Assembly (NCBI RefSeq): GCF_003259845.1 | Contig: NZ_QLMJ01000008.1 | Span: 186,001-250,000 of the forward strand | Source: Actinoplanes lutulentus | GTDB lineage: Bacteria; Actinomycetota; Actinomycetes; Mycobacteriales; Micromonosporaceae | Length of the DNA stretch: 64,000 nt | Direction: 5' to 3' | Shown: positions 25,689-34,352 of the stretch, in pieces | How the letters are laid out: each line of letters opens with the position of its first letter | How positions within the stretch are numbered: position 1 is the stretch's first letter | Notes under the pieces: model-generated | The model's input: only the letters and a program-made list of their open reading frames with translations | Told to the model about the DNA's origin: nothing | The model's database searches: none | Translations under genes and position numbers: made by a program

Positions 25689-28342
25689 GCGATGACCTGC
25701 TTCCACTCGAAGACATGGGTTCCGGAGCCGACATGGTGGATGCCGTCGCGGCCGGTGCGGACGCGGGCAGTGGCGCCGGGTGGCACGGTCACTTCGAGGT
25801 GGACCTGGTCGGCATCGCGTGTCCAGCCGCTGGTGGCGGTGCCGAACGGGGTTCGCAGGGTGGCACAGGCGTGGGTGAGCCCGCCGCCGATCAGCGGTTG
25901 AATGTCGATGACCCGGTACCCGGGTTCGCCTGGTGTGAGGCCGGCGACGCGTTCGGTGAGAAAACCGGCGACGGCGCCGAGCGCGTAGTGGTTGTGGCTC
26001 AGGTGGGCGCGGCCGTCGGGTTTGTGGCCCTCCCACGATTCCCACACGGTGGTGGCTCCGCACTCGACCTGGTAAAGCCAGGACGGGCTGGTGTTCTGCA
26101 ACAGAAGCCGCCAGACGACGTCGGGACGGCCGCCGTCGGCGAGTGCCGGCAGCAGCATCGGGGTGCTGAGGAAGCCGGTGCCGAGGTGGTCACCCGCTTG
26201 CTCGATGAGCGTGACAAGGCGGGCGACGGCGGCAGGGCGCTCGCCGGGCTCGAGCAGGTCGAAAGCGAGTGCGCGGACGTAGTCGTCCTGCCGGTCGCTC
26301 CCGATGCGTCCGTCGGCCGCGAGAAAGACGGTCCTCCATGCGTGGCGGGTACGGTCCGCCAGCCGCCGATATCGGGCCGCGTCGGGATCGTGGCCGAGCA
26401 GTGCGGCGATGGTGGACAGCGTCCGGGCGGAGTGTTCGAGGTAGGCGGTGTTGACCACGCTGCCGCGCCGGTAACTGTCGACGACCGAGCCGAGGGCGCC
26501 GGTCCCTGGGCGCAGCCATTCGCCGAAGTGAAAACCGGTGTCGAGGATGTGCTGCTCGATGTCGGAGCGTCCGGTTCCGCGCAGCCGTCGCCGGAGGCTG
26601 CGGTGTTCGTATGCTTTGCTGGCGAGGTGGTCGACCCAGGCGGTCATCGCCGGATACCCGCGTTCCAGGACGGTGCGGTCGCCGTAGTAGCGATACAGCG
26701 TCCAGGGAAGAAGGACCGCGGCGTCGCCCCAGCCGATGGATCCGCCGCCGGCCCGGACAGCACGTTGCAGGCCGCCGGAGAAGGTGGAGCCCTCGGCGGG
26801 GATGAAGATCGGGATGCGACCGTCGGGTAGTTGCTCGGTGGCCAGGTTGCGCAGGTAACGGCGCAGGTAGCTCTGGGCGTCGACGTAGGTGGTGGCGGTC
26901 GGGGCGAAGACTTGGATGTCGCCGGTCCAGCCGGAGCGTTCCCGGGTCGGGCAGTCGGTAGGGGTGTCGACGAAGTTGGAGCGCAGCGACCACCCGACGT
27001 TGCCGTACAGCTGGTTCAGCCGCGGGTCGGAGCAATCGAAGCTGCCTGAGGCGGGCAGGTCTGACGACAAGACGATGCCGTCGACGGATGTGGGATCGAG
27101 GTCACCGGGCAGGCCGTCGACCTCGAGGTAGCGGAAACCGTGGATGGTGAACCACGGCTGGTAGGTGGTGGTCGCGGAGCCGAGGAGGACCTCGTCGCGC
27201 TGCTGGAACTTGCCGATGGCCCCTTCGAACAAGTAGTCGACGTCGAGTTCACCGTCGTCGCGCAGGACTTCGCTGTGGGTCAGTCCGATCCGGGCGCCGG
27301 CTGGTCCGGTGAGCCGGATCCGTACGACACCGGCGAAGTTCTGTCCGAAGTCAACGATCTGTTTGCCCGATGGGGTCCGGGTCACGGTGCGGGCCGGCAA
27401 CAGGTGCACCTGCTGGACCCGAGCCACCTCCTCAGCGATCAGGGTGCGTGGCTGGTCGAGTACCCACGCCGCAGAGAACCGGGCCGGCGTCGTCTCGCCG
27501 GTATGCCAGTCGTCGTCGGAAATGCGCTGGTCGGCTTGTTCTCCGAACTTCGGGTCGGCGGTGCGGATGCGGCCGGCGCCTGCTTTCCAGGTCTCGTCGG
27601 TGGTCAGCAGCAACCTGCTGCCGTCGGCGAGGTCGAGTTCGATCTGGGCGAAACCGGCGAGCCGGTCGCCGTACACGGCGGGAACGTTGTGGCCGCCGTT
27701 TCTCCCGCGGAAACGCCCGTCAGCGACGGCCATCGCGAGCACGTTGCGGCCGGTGGTGACGGCGTCAGTGATGTCGTACGTCTGGTATTCCACCGCGGTG
27801 TCGAACGGTGTCCACCGTGGGACCAGCGCCGGGCCGGTCAGATCGACGCCGTTGACGAAGAACCGGTACCAGCCGAGCGCCGACACATAGGCACGTCCCC
27901 GGACGACAGCGGACGGCACCTCCACGACCGTACGCAGGTACACCACCTGGTAGTCGGCCGTGCTCGCCGGAGCCGGGCCGCTGATCCATCGGGCCCGCCA
28001 CCTGGCCGGGTCGAGGATGCCGGTCTCGAACGTGGCCGGTTCGCTCCACAGGCCGGCGCGGTCCTGGTCGTCCCAGGTCCGGACTCGCCAGCGGTAGGCG
28101 TGGGCGGATGCGAGTGCAGGCCCGCCGTGGACGATGCCGAACGGCTGCGCACCGGCCGCCGGGCCGCTGTCCCAGATGAGGTCACCGGGGCCGAAGCCGG
28201 CTCCGGCCGACACCTGCACCGCGTATTTCGTCTGTGGTCCGGCTCCGGGAGCCGGCCGCCAGGCGAACTCCGGCCGCGGGTTGTCGATACCCACCGGGGC
28301 GACCCGGGTGTCGGTACGCAGATCGATCGGCGCGCCGGTCAT
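25685..28342 (-). CDS. GH78 alpha-L-rhamnosidase
   Basis: 885 residues. ATG 28342 is chosen because AGGAGTG precedes it; an earlier in-frame start at 28372 is weaker. The N-terminal beta domains with IDNPRPEFAWRP and the (alpha/alpha)6 catalytic barrel with FVDTPTDCPTRERSGWTGDIQ are diagnostic of GH78; the acidic residues in this block and a later Glu carry out inverting hydrolysis. No signal peptide, so it acts on imported rhamnose-containing fragments of rhamnogalacturonan. Translationally coupled to the GH43 gene downstream and divergent from a TetR gene. Confidence 0.93.
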   Translation of the reverse strand: MTGAPIDLRTDTRVAPVGIDNPRPEFAWRPAPGAGPQTKYAVQVSAGAGFGPGDLIWDSGPAAGAQPFGIVHGGPALASAHAYRWRVRTWDDQDRAGLWSEPATFETGILDPARWRARWISGPAPASTADYQVVYLRTVVEVPSAVVRGRAYVSALGWYRFFVNGVDLTGPALVPRWTPFDTAVEYQTYDITDAVTTGRNVLAMAVADGRFRGRNGGHNVPAVYGDRLAGFAQIELDLADGSRLLLTTDETWKAGAGRIRTADPKFGEQADQRISDDDWHTGETTPARFSAAWVLDQPRTLIAEEVARVQQVHLLPARTVTRTPSGKQIVDFGQNFAGVVRIRLTGPAGARIGLTHSEVLRDDGELDVDYLFEGAIGKFQQRDEVLLGSATTTYQPWFTIHGFRYLEVDGLPGDLDPTSVDGIVLSSDLPASGSFDCSDPRLNQLYGNVGWSLRSNFVDTPTDCPTRERSGWTGDIQVFAPTATTYVDAQSYLRRYLRNLATEQLPDGRIPIFIPAEGSTFSGGLQRAVRAGGGSIGWGDAAVLLPWTLYRYYGDRTVLERGYPAMTAWVDHLASKAYEHRSLRRRLRGTGRSDIEQHILDTGFHFGEWLRPGTGALGSVVDSYRRGSVVNTAYLEHSARTLSTIAALLGHDPDAARYRRLADRTRHAWRTVFLAADGRIGSDRQDDYVRALAFDLLEPGERPAAVARLVTLIEQAGDHLGTGFLSTPMLLPALADGGRPDVVWRLLLQNTSPSWLYQVECGATTVWESWEGHKPDGRAHLSHNHYALGAVAGFLTERVAGLTPGEPGYRVIDIQPLIGGGLTHACATLRTPFGTATSGWTRDADQVHLEVTVPPGATARVRTGRDGIHHVGSGTHVFEWKQVIA

Positions 28343-28403
28343 CGGACACTCCTCACATGTGGGGCCGGCCACCGGAGAGGCTCAGCGACAACAGTCGAAT
28401 TCC

Positions 28404-28436
28404 CTACTGCGGTAAGGTTTTCGTGGCCCGCAGTGG
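28404..28436. promoter_or_regulatory. Imperfect inverted repeat between GH78 and TetR genes
   Basis: CTACTGCGG (28404-28412) and CCGCAGTGG (28428-28436) match at 8 of 9 positions as inverted repeats, 15 bases apart. It lies in the 113-base divergent promoter region, a natural place for the TetR operator. Confidence 0.4.
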
Positions 28437-28455
28437 TCACGTTCCGGAGGTCTCG

Positions 28456-29058
28456 ATGTCGGCGAAGACGGGCACGCGTGGCCCCTACGCGAAAACAGCG
28501 AAGGTACGGGCGCGGGCGATCGACGCCGGTATCGCGTTGTTCAGCTCGGCCGGTTACAACGGCGCCACCCTGACGGTGATCGCCGAAACCCTCGGCATGA
28601 CCTTGACCGGGTTGCAGCATCATTTCCCGACCAAGGAGAGCCTCCTCACGGCGGTGCTGGAGGAACGTGATCGGCGCGCCGAGGAGGCGTTGCCGAGCAG
28701 CGGTTCGCACACCGACGCGTTCGAGAATCTCGCAGCGATGCTCAGCGAGAGTCAGAAGACTCCCGGGCTGATGGAGCTGCAGTGCGTGCTCTCCGCGGAG
28801 GCGACCTCCGCCGATCACCCCGCGCACGAGTACTTCCAGCGGCGATATGCCAGGCTTCGCGGCGAAGCGACCGAGGCCTTCCGCCAGATGGCCGAGGACG
28901 GGCAGCTCACGTCGGCGTACGAGCCGGCCAGCCTGGCGGCAATGCTCATCGCCGTGGTCGACGGCCTGCAGCTGCAGTGGCTGCTCGAACGCGGGTCGGT
29001 GGACATCGAGGCGGAGACCCGGCGGTTCCTGCGGACGTTCATTCCTGCCATCCATTGA
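28456..29058 (+). CDS. TetR family transcriptional regulator
   Basis: 200 residues from ATG 28456 with CCGGAGG upstream. The helix-turn-helix region reads ATLTVIAETLGMTLTGLQHHFPTKESLL, followed by a helical ligand domain of the TetR_C_6/rutR-like kind. Divergent from the GH78-GH43 pair, so it probably represses them until a rhamnose- or arabinose-derived inducer appears. Ends 9 bases from the convergent esterase gene. Confidence 0.9.
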   Translation: MSAKTGTRGPYAKTAKVRARAIDAGIALFSSAGYNGATLTVIAETLGMTLTGLQHHFPTKESLLTAVLEERDRRAEEALPSSGSHTDAFENLAAMLSESQKTPGLMELQCVLSAEATSADHPAHEYFQRRYARLRGEATEAFRQMAEDGQLTSAYEPASLAAMLIAVVDGLQLQWLLERGSVDIEAETRRFLRTFIPAIH

Positions 29059-29067
29059 CGTCGCCGG

Positions 29068-29979
29068 TCACCCGGCCCGCGGTGGCAGCGCGGCGTCGAT
29101 CAGCGCGCGGGCACGTCCGTTGCACTGGCGCCCCTGCGCGAGCGGTACCGCGTTGAAGCCGTGCGGCGCGTCGTCGAAGATGTCGAGATGTACGTCGACG
29201 TCGTCAGCGCGCATCCGTTCGGCCAGCCGGCGGGCGTCGTCCAGGATGAGGTCCCGGGTGCCGATCGCCATGTAGGTCGGCGGGAAGCCGTGGAACGAGC
29301 CGAACAGCGGTGAGATCGCCGGGTCGTCCAGTCGCCGGTCACCGGCGTACCAGGTGGCCGCTTGAGCCACCTGGGAATGCACGAGGATGTCCCGGCCCCG
29401 GTTCGCGGTCGCCGAGTTCCCGCTGAGCGACAGGTCGCCCCACGGGTAGATGGCCACCAGCGCCGCGGGCATGGGCAGGTGCTCGGCTGCGGCGGCCTGG
29501 AGCAGGGTCAGAGCGAGCCCGCCACCTGCGGAATCGCCCGTGACGACAAGCCGGTCCGCCCCGACGGTGTCGAGCAGAGCTCGGTACACGGCCAGCGCGT
29601 CGTCCTTGGCGGCCGGGTACGGATGCTCGGGGGCGAGCCGATAGTCGACGCTGACCACATCCGGTCCGCCGTGCTTCCACGCCTGAATCGAGAGGGAGTC
29701 CGGAACGCCGAGAACGTAGGCTCCGCCGTGCAGGGCCAGCACTGTTCCTCGCGTGCTGTTGCCGGACGAGAACCGCACGACCCGTACCCCGGCGATGTGC
29801 TCTTCGGTCTTGCTGATGCCTTTCGGCAGGCGGAAGCGGCCCGCCATCCGGATCGCCGAGTCGCGTGCCGCGGCGAGGTCGTACGGTGTGCCTTCTTCAT
29901 CGCGAAGCGCCCTGACCACCAGGCGAGTGATGAACCGTCCGAGCGGCCCGGATCGTTTCGTCGTCGCAGGGAACCGCAT
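29068..29979 (-). CDS. Alpha/beta-hydrolase fold esterase (HSL family)
   Basis: 303 residues; ATG 29979 overlaps the GH1 stop, with AAGGAGA upstream. HSL-type motifs: ALHGGAYVLG (oxyanion HGG), VVTGDSAGGGLAL (nucleophile), and APHGFNAVP with the catalytic His. Cytoplasmic. Probably deacylates sugar esters that accompany imported oligosaccharides; last gene of the transporter-GH1-esterase operon. Confidence 0.9.
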   Translation of the reverse strand: MRFPATTKRSGPLGRFITRLVVRALRDEEGTPYDLAAARDSAIRMAGRFRLPKGISKTEEHIAGVRVVRFSSGNSTRGTVLALHGGAYVLGVPDSLSIQAWKHGGPDVVSVDYRLAPEHPYPAAKDDALAVYRALLDTVGADRLVVTGDSAGGGLALTLLQAAAAEHLPMPAALVAIYPWGDLSLSGNSATANRGRDILVHSQVAQAATWYAGDRRLDDPAISPLFGSFHGFPPTYMAIGTRDLILDDARRLAERMRADDVDVHLDIFDDAPHGFNAVPLAQGRQCNGRARALIDAALPPRAG

Positions 29980-31190
29980 CAGATCGTCTCCTTGAGGCAG
30001 GCACGGGCGTGGGCGCCGAGCCACGCGAGGCTGGGGCGCGGCTGGCGTTCGAGGGTGGACCGGTCGACGGCGATGAGCCCGAACGTCGGCCCCCAGTGGC
30101 CCCACTCGTAGTTGTCCACGGCGCTCCAATGCAGGTAGCCGCGCACGTCGAGCCCGTCGGCGACGGCATGGGCGAGACCGTCGAGGGCGGCTTCGGTGTA
30201 CCGGATCCGGACCTCGTCGTCTGCGGTGGCGATGCCGTTCTCGGTGACCAGCATCGGCGTTCCCCCGGTGATCTCCCAGGCGTGCCGTAACCCCATCTCG
30301 AGGGCGTCAGGCCGGTACGCCCAGCCCGATAGAGTGTTGTCGGGATGCTGCGGGTGCGCGACGATGCCGTTCTCGTCCACGCTCTGACTGGTGTAAGCCT
30401 GGACACCGATGAAGTCGTCGACGCGCGACACCTCCAGGAAGCGGTCCTCCCACGCCCACCGGGTACGCGCGAAGATCTCCTCGTTGCCGGGCGTGACTAC
30501 AAACTGCTGACCGGCGACCGTCCATCCGGCCTTCGCCGACGTGTTGGCTCGCACGATCTCGACCGCGCGCCGGTGCGCGGCGGTCAGGATGTCTGCGACC
30601 TCGCCGTCCGGGGTCGGCAGGCTCAGGCTCGTCACCGCCTCGACCGAAGCCCTGCCATCCAGGGCAGGGGCACCGCCGCGCAGCAGTGCCGTCATCGACG
30701 CCACGATATTGGGCTCGTTGATGGTGCACACCCATTCGACGTCCTGCAGGATCGTCGTCGCCTGCCGCACATATCGAGCGAACAGCTCGACCGCGTCCGG
30801 GTTCAGCCAGCCACCCATCGCGGCGAACCAGAGCGGCGAGGTGAAGTGATGCAGCGTGACGACCGGGGTTAGCCCCAGGCCGATCGCGGTGTCGATCATG
30901 CGGCGGTAGTGGTCGAGTTCGCGCTGGGAGAATTCCCCCGGATTCGGCTCGATGCGCGCCCACTCGATGCCGAACCGGTAGGCGGTCAGGCCTGCACCGG
31001 CGAGCAGCCGCATGTCCTCGCCGTAACGGCGGTAGCTGTCGACGGCGTCGCCGCTGCGTTCGCTGATGAACGAGGCCGGGTCGTTCTCAAGGTGCCACCA
31101 GTCAGAGTTGGTGTTGGCGCCCTCGGTCTGGTGCGGCGACGTGGACGCGCCCCAGAGGAAACCGTGGCGAACATTGGAGGGTGTCGACAT
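29979..31190 (-). CDS. GH1 family beta-glycosidase
   Basis: 403 residues from ATG 31190. The GH1 barrel is complete: N-terminal FLWGASTSPHQTEG, acid/base Glu in CTINEPNIVA, nucleophile Glu in MLVTENGIA and the aglycone-site block YLHWSAVDNYEW. Slightly shorter than many GH1 enzymes (about 440-470). Likely a beta-glucosidase or beta-galactosidase cleaving disaccharides brought in by the transporter encoded 28 bases upstream. Confidence 0.93.
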   Translation of the reverse strand: MSTPSNVRHGFLWGASTSPHQTEGANTNSDWWHLENDPASFISERSGDAVDSYRRYGEDMRLLAGAGLTAYRFGIEWARIEPNPGEFSQRELDHYRRMIDTAIGLGLTPVVTLHHFTSPLWFAAMGGWLNPDAVELFARYVRQATTILQDVEWVCTINEPNIVASMTALLRGGAPALDGRASVEAVTSLSLPTPDGEVADILTAAHRRAVEIVRANTSAKAGWTVAGQQFVVTPGNEEIFARTRWAWEDRFLEVSRVDDFIGVQAYTSQSVDENGIVAHPQHPDNTLSGWAYRPDALEMGLRHAWEITGGTPMLVTENGIATADDEVRIRYTEAALDGLAHAVADGLDVRGYLHWSAVDNYEWGHWGPTFGLIAVDRSTLERQPRPSLAWLGAHARACLKETI

Positions 31191-31218
31191 TGAGGCAGTT
31201 CCTTCGATGTGGAGGCTG

Positions 31219-32487
31219 TCAGCGCACGCGCTTGATCGGCAGGATGAAGACGATGCTCGCCATGGCGATCGCGATGGCGCCGATGAATACGGCCGGGTAG
31301 CCGCCCGCGGCAACGAGCACTGCGGCGAGGCCCGGGGCGAAGATGCCGGGGGCCGTGTTTGCCACGGTGAGGAAGCCGAGGTCTTTGGCGGCGGCGTCGT
31401 GGTCGGGCAACACTTCGACCATGAGGGCCTGGTCAACCGAGATGTAGGTGCCGTATGCGAGCGAGGCGACAGCGGCGAAGAGCAGGAACGCCAAGGGCTC
31501 CCGCGACGTCAGCAGCAGACCGAGCGCGACGGCAAGGACGATCGCGGCACCGATGATGAACGGCCGGCGCCGTTGGAGCCGGTCGGAGAGTACGCCGAAC
31601 ACGACGGTGCTCACGCCGGCTCCGGCAGCGAGGATCACCCCGGCGAGGGCGAGAATCCGCCCGGCCTCGTCGTCGGCGGCACCGAAGTGGTCAGTGAGGA
31701 TGAACAGCTGGTACCCGATGACCGTGACCAGTGCCAGCAGAAATGCCAGCCGGCCGCCGAAGACCAGCCAGAAGTCCCGATCGGCAGGCGGCCGCAGAGC
31801 GATCAGCAGATTCTTCACGCTCGCGTGTTCCGGCCGCCGGTCCAGGGTGGACGACGTGGGGATGATGAACCAGCCGACGACAGCGGCGAGCACCATCAGC
31901 CACGGCACGACTGCCAGGCCTACCCTGGGGACGGAGATGAAAGCCGAGGCAACCACCCCGCCGACGGCGATGCCGAGCAGGCTGCCGATGCCGATCAGCG
32001 AGGACACCCGGCCGAGCCGGTCCGCGGGAATATGGTCCGGGAGCAGCGCCGACAGCGCCACGACCATCGATGCCAGACCCACCTGGAAGCCGACGAAACT
32101 CACCAAGATCAGCAAGAAGCTGTCGGCGGCCGGCACGAGCAACAGACTCACCGCGCTGAACAGCGCCGTGCCGAGGATCCATGGCTTACGGGCACCGAAT
32201 CGGCTGCGGGTGCGGTCGGACAGAGCACCGACCGTGAACGCCGCGATCACACTGAGAATCGCGCTGACGGTCGAGATGATCGCGGCAAGCCGGACCTTCT
32301 GAGCATCGTCGACCTGCGCCAGCAGCGCCTGCAACAAGGTGGGCGCGCTGGACGAGGGAATGCCCCAGGCGAGCGTCGCGAACAGCAGATAGAGGCCGAG
32401 AGCCCGAGCTTCATGCTGCGTTGAGCGGCTGGACGCTGAGGGCGGGTCAGCGGGGAGCGGTGCCGCAGGGTTGCTGTTTATCGCCAT
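31219..32487 (-). CDS. MFS sugar transporter
   Basis: 422 residues from ATG 32487, preceded by a strong AAGGAGGT. Twelve hydrophobic helices are predicted; the loop GALSDRTRSRFGARKPW is the motif-A-like signature of MFS/GPH sugar carriers, repeated in the second half as GVLSDRLQRRRPF. It should import a glycoside for the GH1 enzyme next to it. The upstream region holds an AT-rich inverted repeat likely to bind the regulator. Confidence 0.88.
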   Translation of the reverse strand: MAINSNPAAPLPADPPSASSRSTQHEARALGLYLLFATLAWGIPSSSAPTLLQALLAQVDDAQKVRLAAIISTVSAILSVIAAFTVGALSDRTRSRFGARKPWILGTALFSAVSLLLVPAADSFLLILVSFVGFQVGLASMVVALSALLPDHIPADRLGRVSSLIGIGSLLGIAVGGVVASAFISVPRVGLAVVPWLMVLAAVVGWFIIPTSSTLDRRPEHASVKNLLIALRPPADRDFWLVFGGRLAFLLALVTVIGYQLFILTDHFGAADDEAGRILALAGVILAAGAGVSTVVFGVLSDRLQRRRPFIIGAAIVLAVALGLLLTSREPLAFLLFAAVASLAYGTYISVDQALMVEVLPDHDAAAKDLGFLTVANTAPGIFAPGLAAVLVAAGGYPAVFIGAIAIAMASIVFILPIKRVR

Positions 32488-32537
32488 CCCATGACCTCCT
32501 TGAACGGCGCCAGCCACTCCGGCGCGAATTTCTGACT

Positions 32538-32584
32538 CGACTTCGAAATTTAACTTGCGGGGACTGTAACAGGAAATTTGAAGT
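32538..32584. promoter_or_regulatory. AT-rich inverted repeat upstream of the MFS-GH1-esterase operon
   Basis: GACTTCGAAATTT (32538-32550) pairs with AAATTTGAAGTC (32573-32584), one base missing in the second arm. It lies 51-97 bases upstream of the transporter start in the only AT-rich stretch nearby. A LacI/ROK/GntR-type operator is likely; the regulator is not adjacent. Confidence 0.5.
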
Positions 32585-33129
32585 CCAGTAAGAAATTCGT
32601 TGACCCGCTTCGAGCCCAACTCTGCGAGCAATATCGGGACCTGGTTGAACACGCCTGCTCCGGTGCAGCGCTGCGGCCGACGCCAGCCGGCCATCCCGAA
32701 GCCGAAGCCGAGTTCCTGCAGGCGCAGCCGGACCGTCCGCGGTCCCGGCCGCTTCGAGCGTTCCTGCTGGGCGACCACATCTATCCGGATCCGCTGCGCT
32801 ATCCGCACTGGGCGCGGTGGGCAGCCGGAATCATCTCCGCCGGCGCCGTCCTCTACTTCCTGCTGTCCCTGATCTACGACGTCGGCGCCCCACGCCGGTA
32901 CCTCGCCCACCGGGACGGGACCGGCCGGCCGTGTCCCAGCCCTTGCCGGAGTAGAGCCGCGTCTGGTCGGCATACCAGGGTGAATTCGGGTTCGTCGACT
33001 GCGAGTAGGTCAGGATCTGCCGGCCGGCCGGCCGGGCGGGCCGTGCCGGCCGAGCTCGACGGCCATGACGAACGACCGATCCATGTACGACCTGCGGGTA
33101 CCCGACACCCGGCACCAGCGGGTTCGTGA
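32578..33129 (+). CDS. Possible remnant encoding one membrane helix
   Basis: This plus-strand frame opens with TTG inside the operator region. Its middle part (about residues 60-105) reads HIYPDPLRYPHWARW then a plausible membrane helix AGIISAGAVLYFLLSLIYDV, which looks protein-like. From about base 32930 it runs antisense through the acylase remnant, so the C-terminal 65 residues are chance sequence. Probably the leftover of a small membrane protein gene interrupted by the duplication; an artefact is possible. Confidence 0.25.
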   Translation: MKSSKKFVDPLRAQLCEQYRDLVEHACSGAALRPTPAGHPEAEAEFLQAQPDRPRSRPLRAFLLGDHIYPDPLRYPHWARWAAGIISAGAVLYFLLSLIYDVGAPRRYLAHRDGTGRPCPSPCRSRAASGRHTRVNSGSSTASRSGSAGRPAGRAVPAELDGHDERPIHVRPAGTRHPAPAGS

Positions 33130-33303
33130 TCACGTTGAACACGCCCGCCTCACCGCGGCCGCCGTGAATGGGGATGCGCTGGCCGCCGCGGGCATCGGTG
33201 TGGATGTCCCCGAACTTCGCGTCGAGCAGGATCCCGGCGAGGCGCTGCACGGCATCGGCGAGCGCGGTGCTTATCCGAGGATCTGCGGCGTTGAGAAGGC
33301 ATC
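32931..33303 (-). pseudogene. Partial, decayed copy of the acylase gene
   Basis: About 370 bases closely match the 3' part of the acylase gene (35264-35625 in this window). The minus-strand reading gives LLNAADPRISTALADAVQRL, then GDIHTDARGGQRIPIHGG, FNVITNPLVPGVGYPQVV and SQSTNPNSPWYADQT, each nearly identical to the intact gene. Indels in a GC-rich stretch near 33040 break the frame, and both ends stop abruptly (GKGWDT at the left, LLNA at the right). A local duplication followed by decay. Confidence 0.8.
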
Positions 33304-33485
33304 GACAAGCAGCCTGGACAGCGATTCAGACGCCCAGACATAGCGGCTGTGCTGGTACGCATGACGAACAGCCGTCAGCTGGTCGGTGAGGTCGCCGACC
33401 TCAGGCCGCACGACACGCTCGGGAGTCGCCATACGACCCGTGCCAACGGTAATGATCGCCGTCACGAGCGCCGTGGAGTGGGATG
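33303..33485 (-). pseudogene. Fragment of an XRE/TPR-type regulator
   Basis: The minus-strand frame reads VRPEVGDLTDQLTAVRHAY then QHSRYVWASESLSRLLVDA, reminiscent of the helical-repeat region behind the HTH of actinobacterial XRE regulators. It joins directly to the acylase remnant on one side and to the transposase remnant on the other. The DNA-binding part is missing. Assignment is tentative. Confidence 0.35.
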
Positions 33486-33750
33486 CCATCACGCCTGGGA
33501 CGCCGCCCTAGTCGTGAGCGCCTTCGATACCTGGCTAGCAATAGAAAACATCCAGGCCGTAGTGGGAACAGAACGCGGTCCAGCGTTGGGTCTCGATCCG
33601 CTGCCGGCTGGAAGCCAAGACCGTGGCGACCGGCGAGCGCAGATTGTCGTAGCGGATCTCGCCCGTCGGTACCCGGGGGTTTTCAGGGCGTGGACGTGTC
33701 CCTCCAAGAACGCCTCCTGACCGCCGGAGGCAGACCCGAAGATCTTTTCC
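33486..33750 (-). pseudogene. IS21-family transposase (IstA-like) remnant
   Basis: Joining two minus-strand frames gives SGGQEAFLEGHVHALKTPG, then GEIRYDNLRSPVATVL, SRQRIETQRWTAFCSHYGLD, VFYC, PGIEGAHD and GGV. This is the DDE-core neighbourhood of IstA-type transposases (RYDNL, HYGLDVFYCQPGIEGAHEKGGVEG in intact relatives). A frameshift and two stop codons interrupt it, and no IstB-like ATPase or terminal repeats remain. Confidence 0.7.
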
Positions 33751-33804
33751 GCACCAGCAAGCGTCGGTCTCGGCCTTCGGTGGTGCGGCACCGCCGCCAG
33801 GGGC

Positions 33805-34218
33805 CTACGGCTGTGACTCGATGCTGCCGATCCAAACCGTGCCGTAGTGCGGCGGCAGGGCCTGGACTGCGGCGGCGACTGCCGCGGCGGGGTCGTCGGT
33901 GTCCAGGAGCACGGGCGGTTGTGAGTCAGCGAGGTTTCCCTGGATGCCGGTGGGATGAGGAGCGTAGGCGACGAAGTGGGGTTCGGGGGCGAACCAGATC
34001 CAGGGGCAGTCTTGCGTGAACGGGTAATGGGAGCAGCGGCTGAAATGCAGGCTGTTGTGGCTGGTGTAGGGGAACAGGTTCCGTAGCGGGGTGCCTTGCG
34101 CTGCGGCAGCCAGTTGACGAAGCCGCATAGCGACCCAGTCATCGCCGGTGCAGGCCAGCGTGCCGTCCCACGTTGCGTCGCGGATCTCGTCGAGGGAGGG
34201 CGTGGATTCGGCTGGCAT
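33805..34218 (-). CDS. DUF6193-like hypothetical protein
   Basis: 137 residues from ATG 34218. It resembles the DUF6193 proteins found next to natural-product and orphan genes of actinobacteria: LRNLFPYTSHNSLHFSRC, a PFTQDCPWIWF block and a C-terminal AVQALPPHYGTVWIGS. No catalytic motif can be named. Divergent from the phosphotransferase gene (135-base gap). It survives intact beside the transposase debris. Confidence 0.55.
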   Translation of the reverse strand: MPAESTPSLDEIRDATWDGTLACTGDDWVAMRLRQLAAAAQGTPLRNLFPYTSHNSLHFSRCSHYPFTQDCPWIWFAPEPHFVAYAPHPTGIQGNLADSQPPVLLDTDDPAAAVAAAVQALPPHYGTVWIGSIESQP

Positions 34219-34352
34219 GAGCCCATTGTGGCCTTCATCGGCAGAGGATGTCCTCCGGCCTACTCTCTACAGCTTGACGCTGGAGCCGCTCAGCCTGCTG
34301 TTTCTTGGTAGCGATCGGGCACGGCGCCGGCCAGTGCGCATAGGCTGAGCGA

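Noticed and set aside
30986..32424. Long plus-strand frames opposite GH1 and the MFS gene
   Set aside because: Low-complexity Glu/Gln/Arg-rich shadows of membrane-helix codons.
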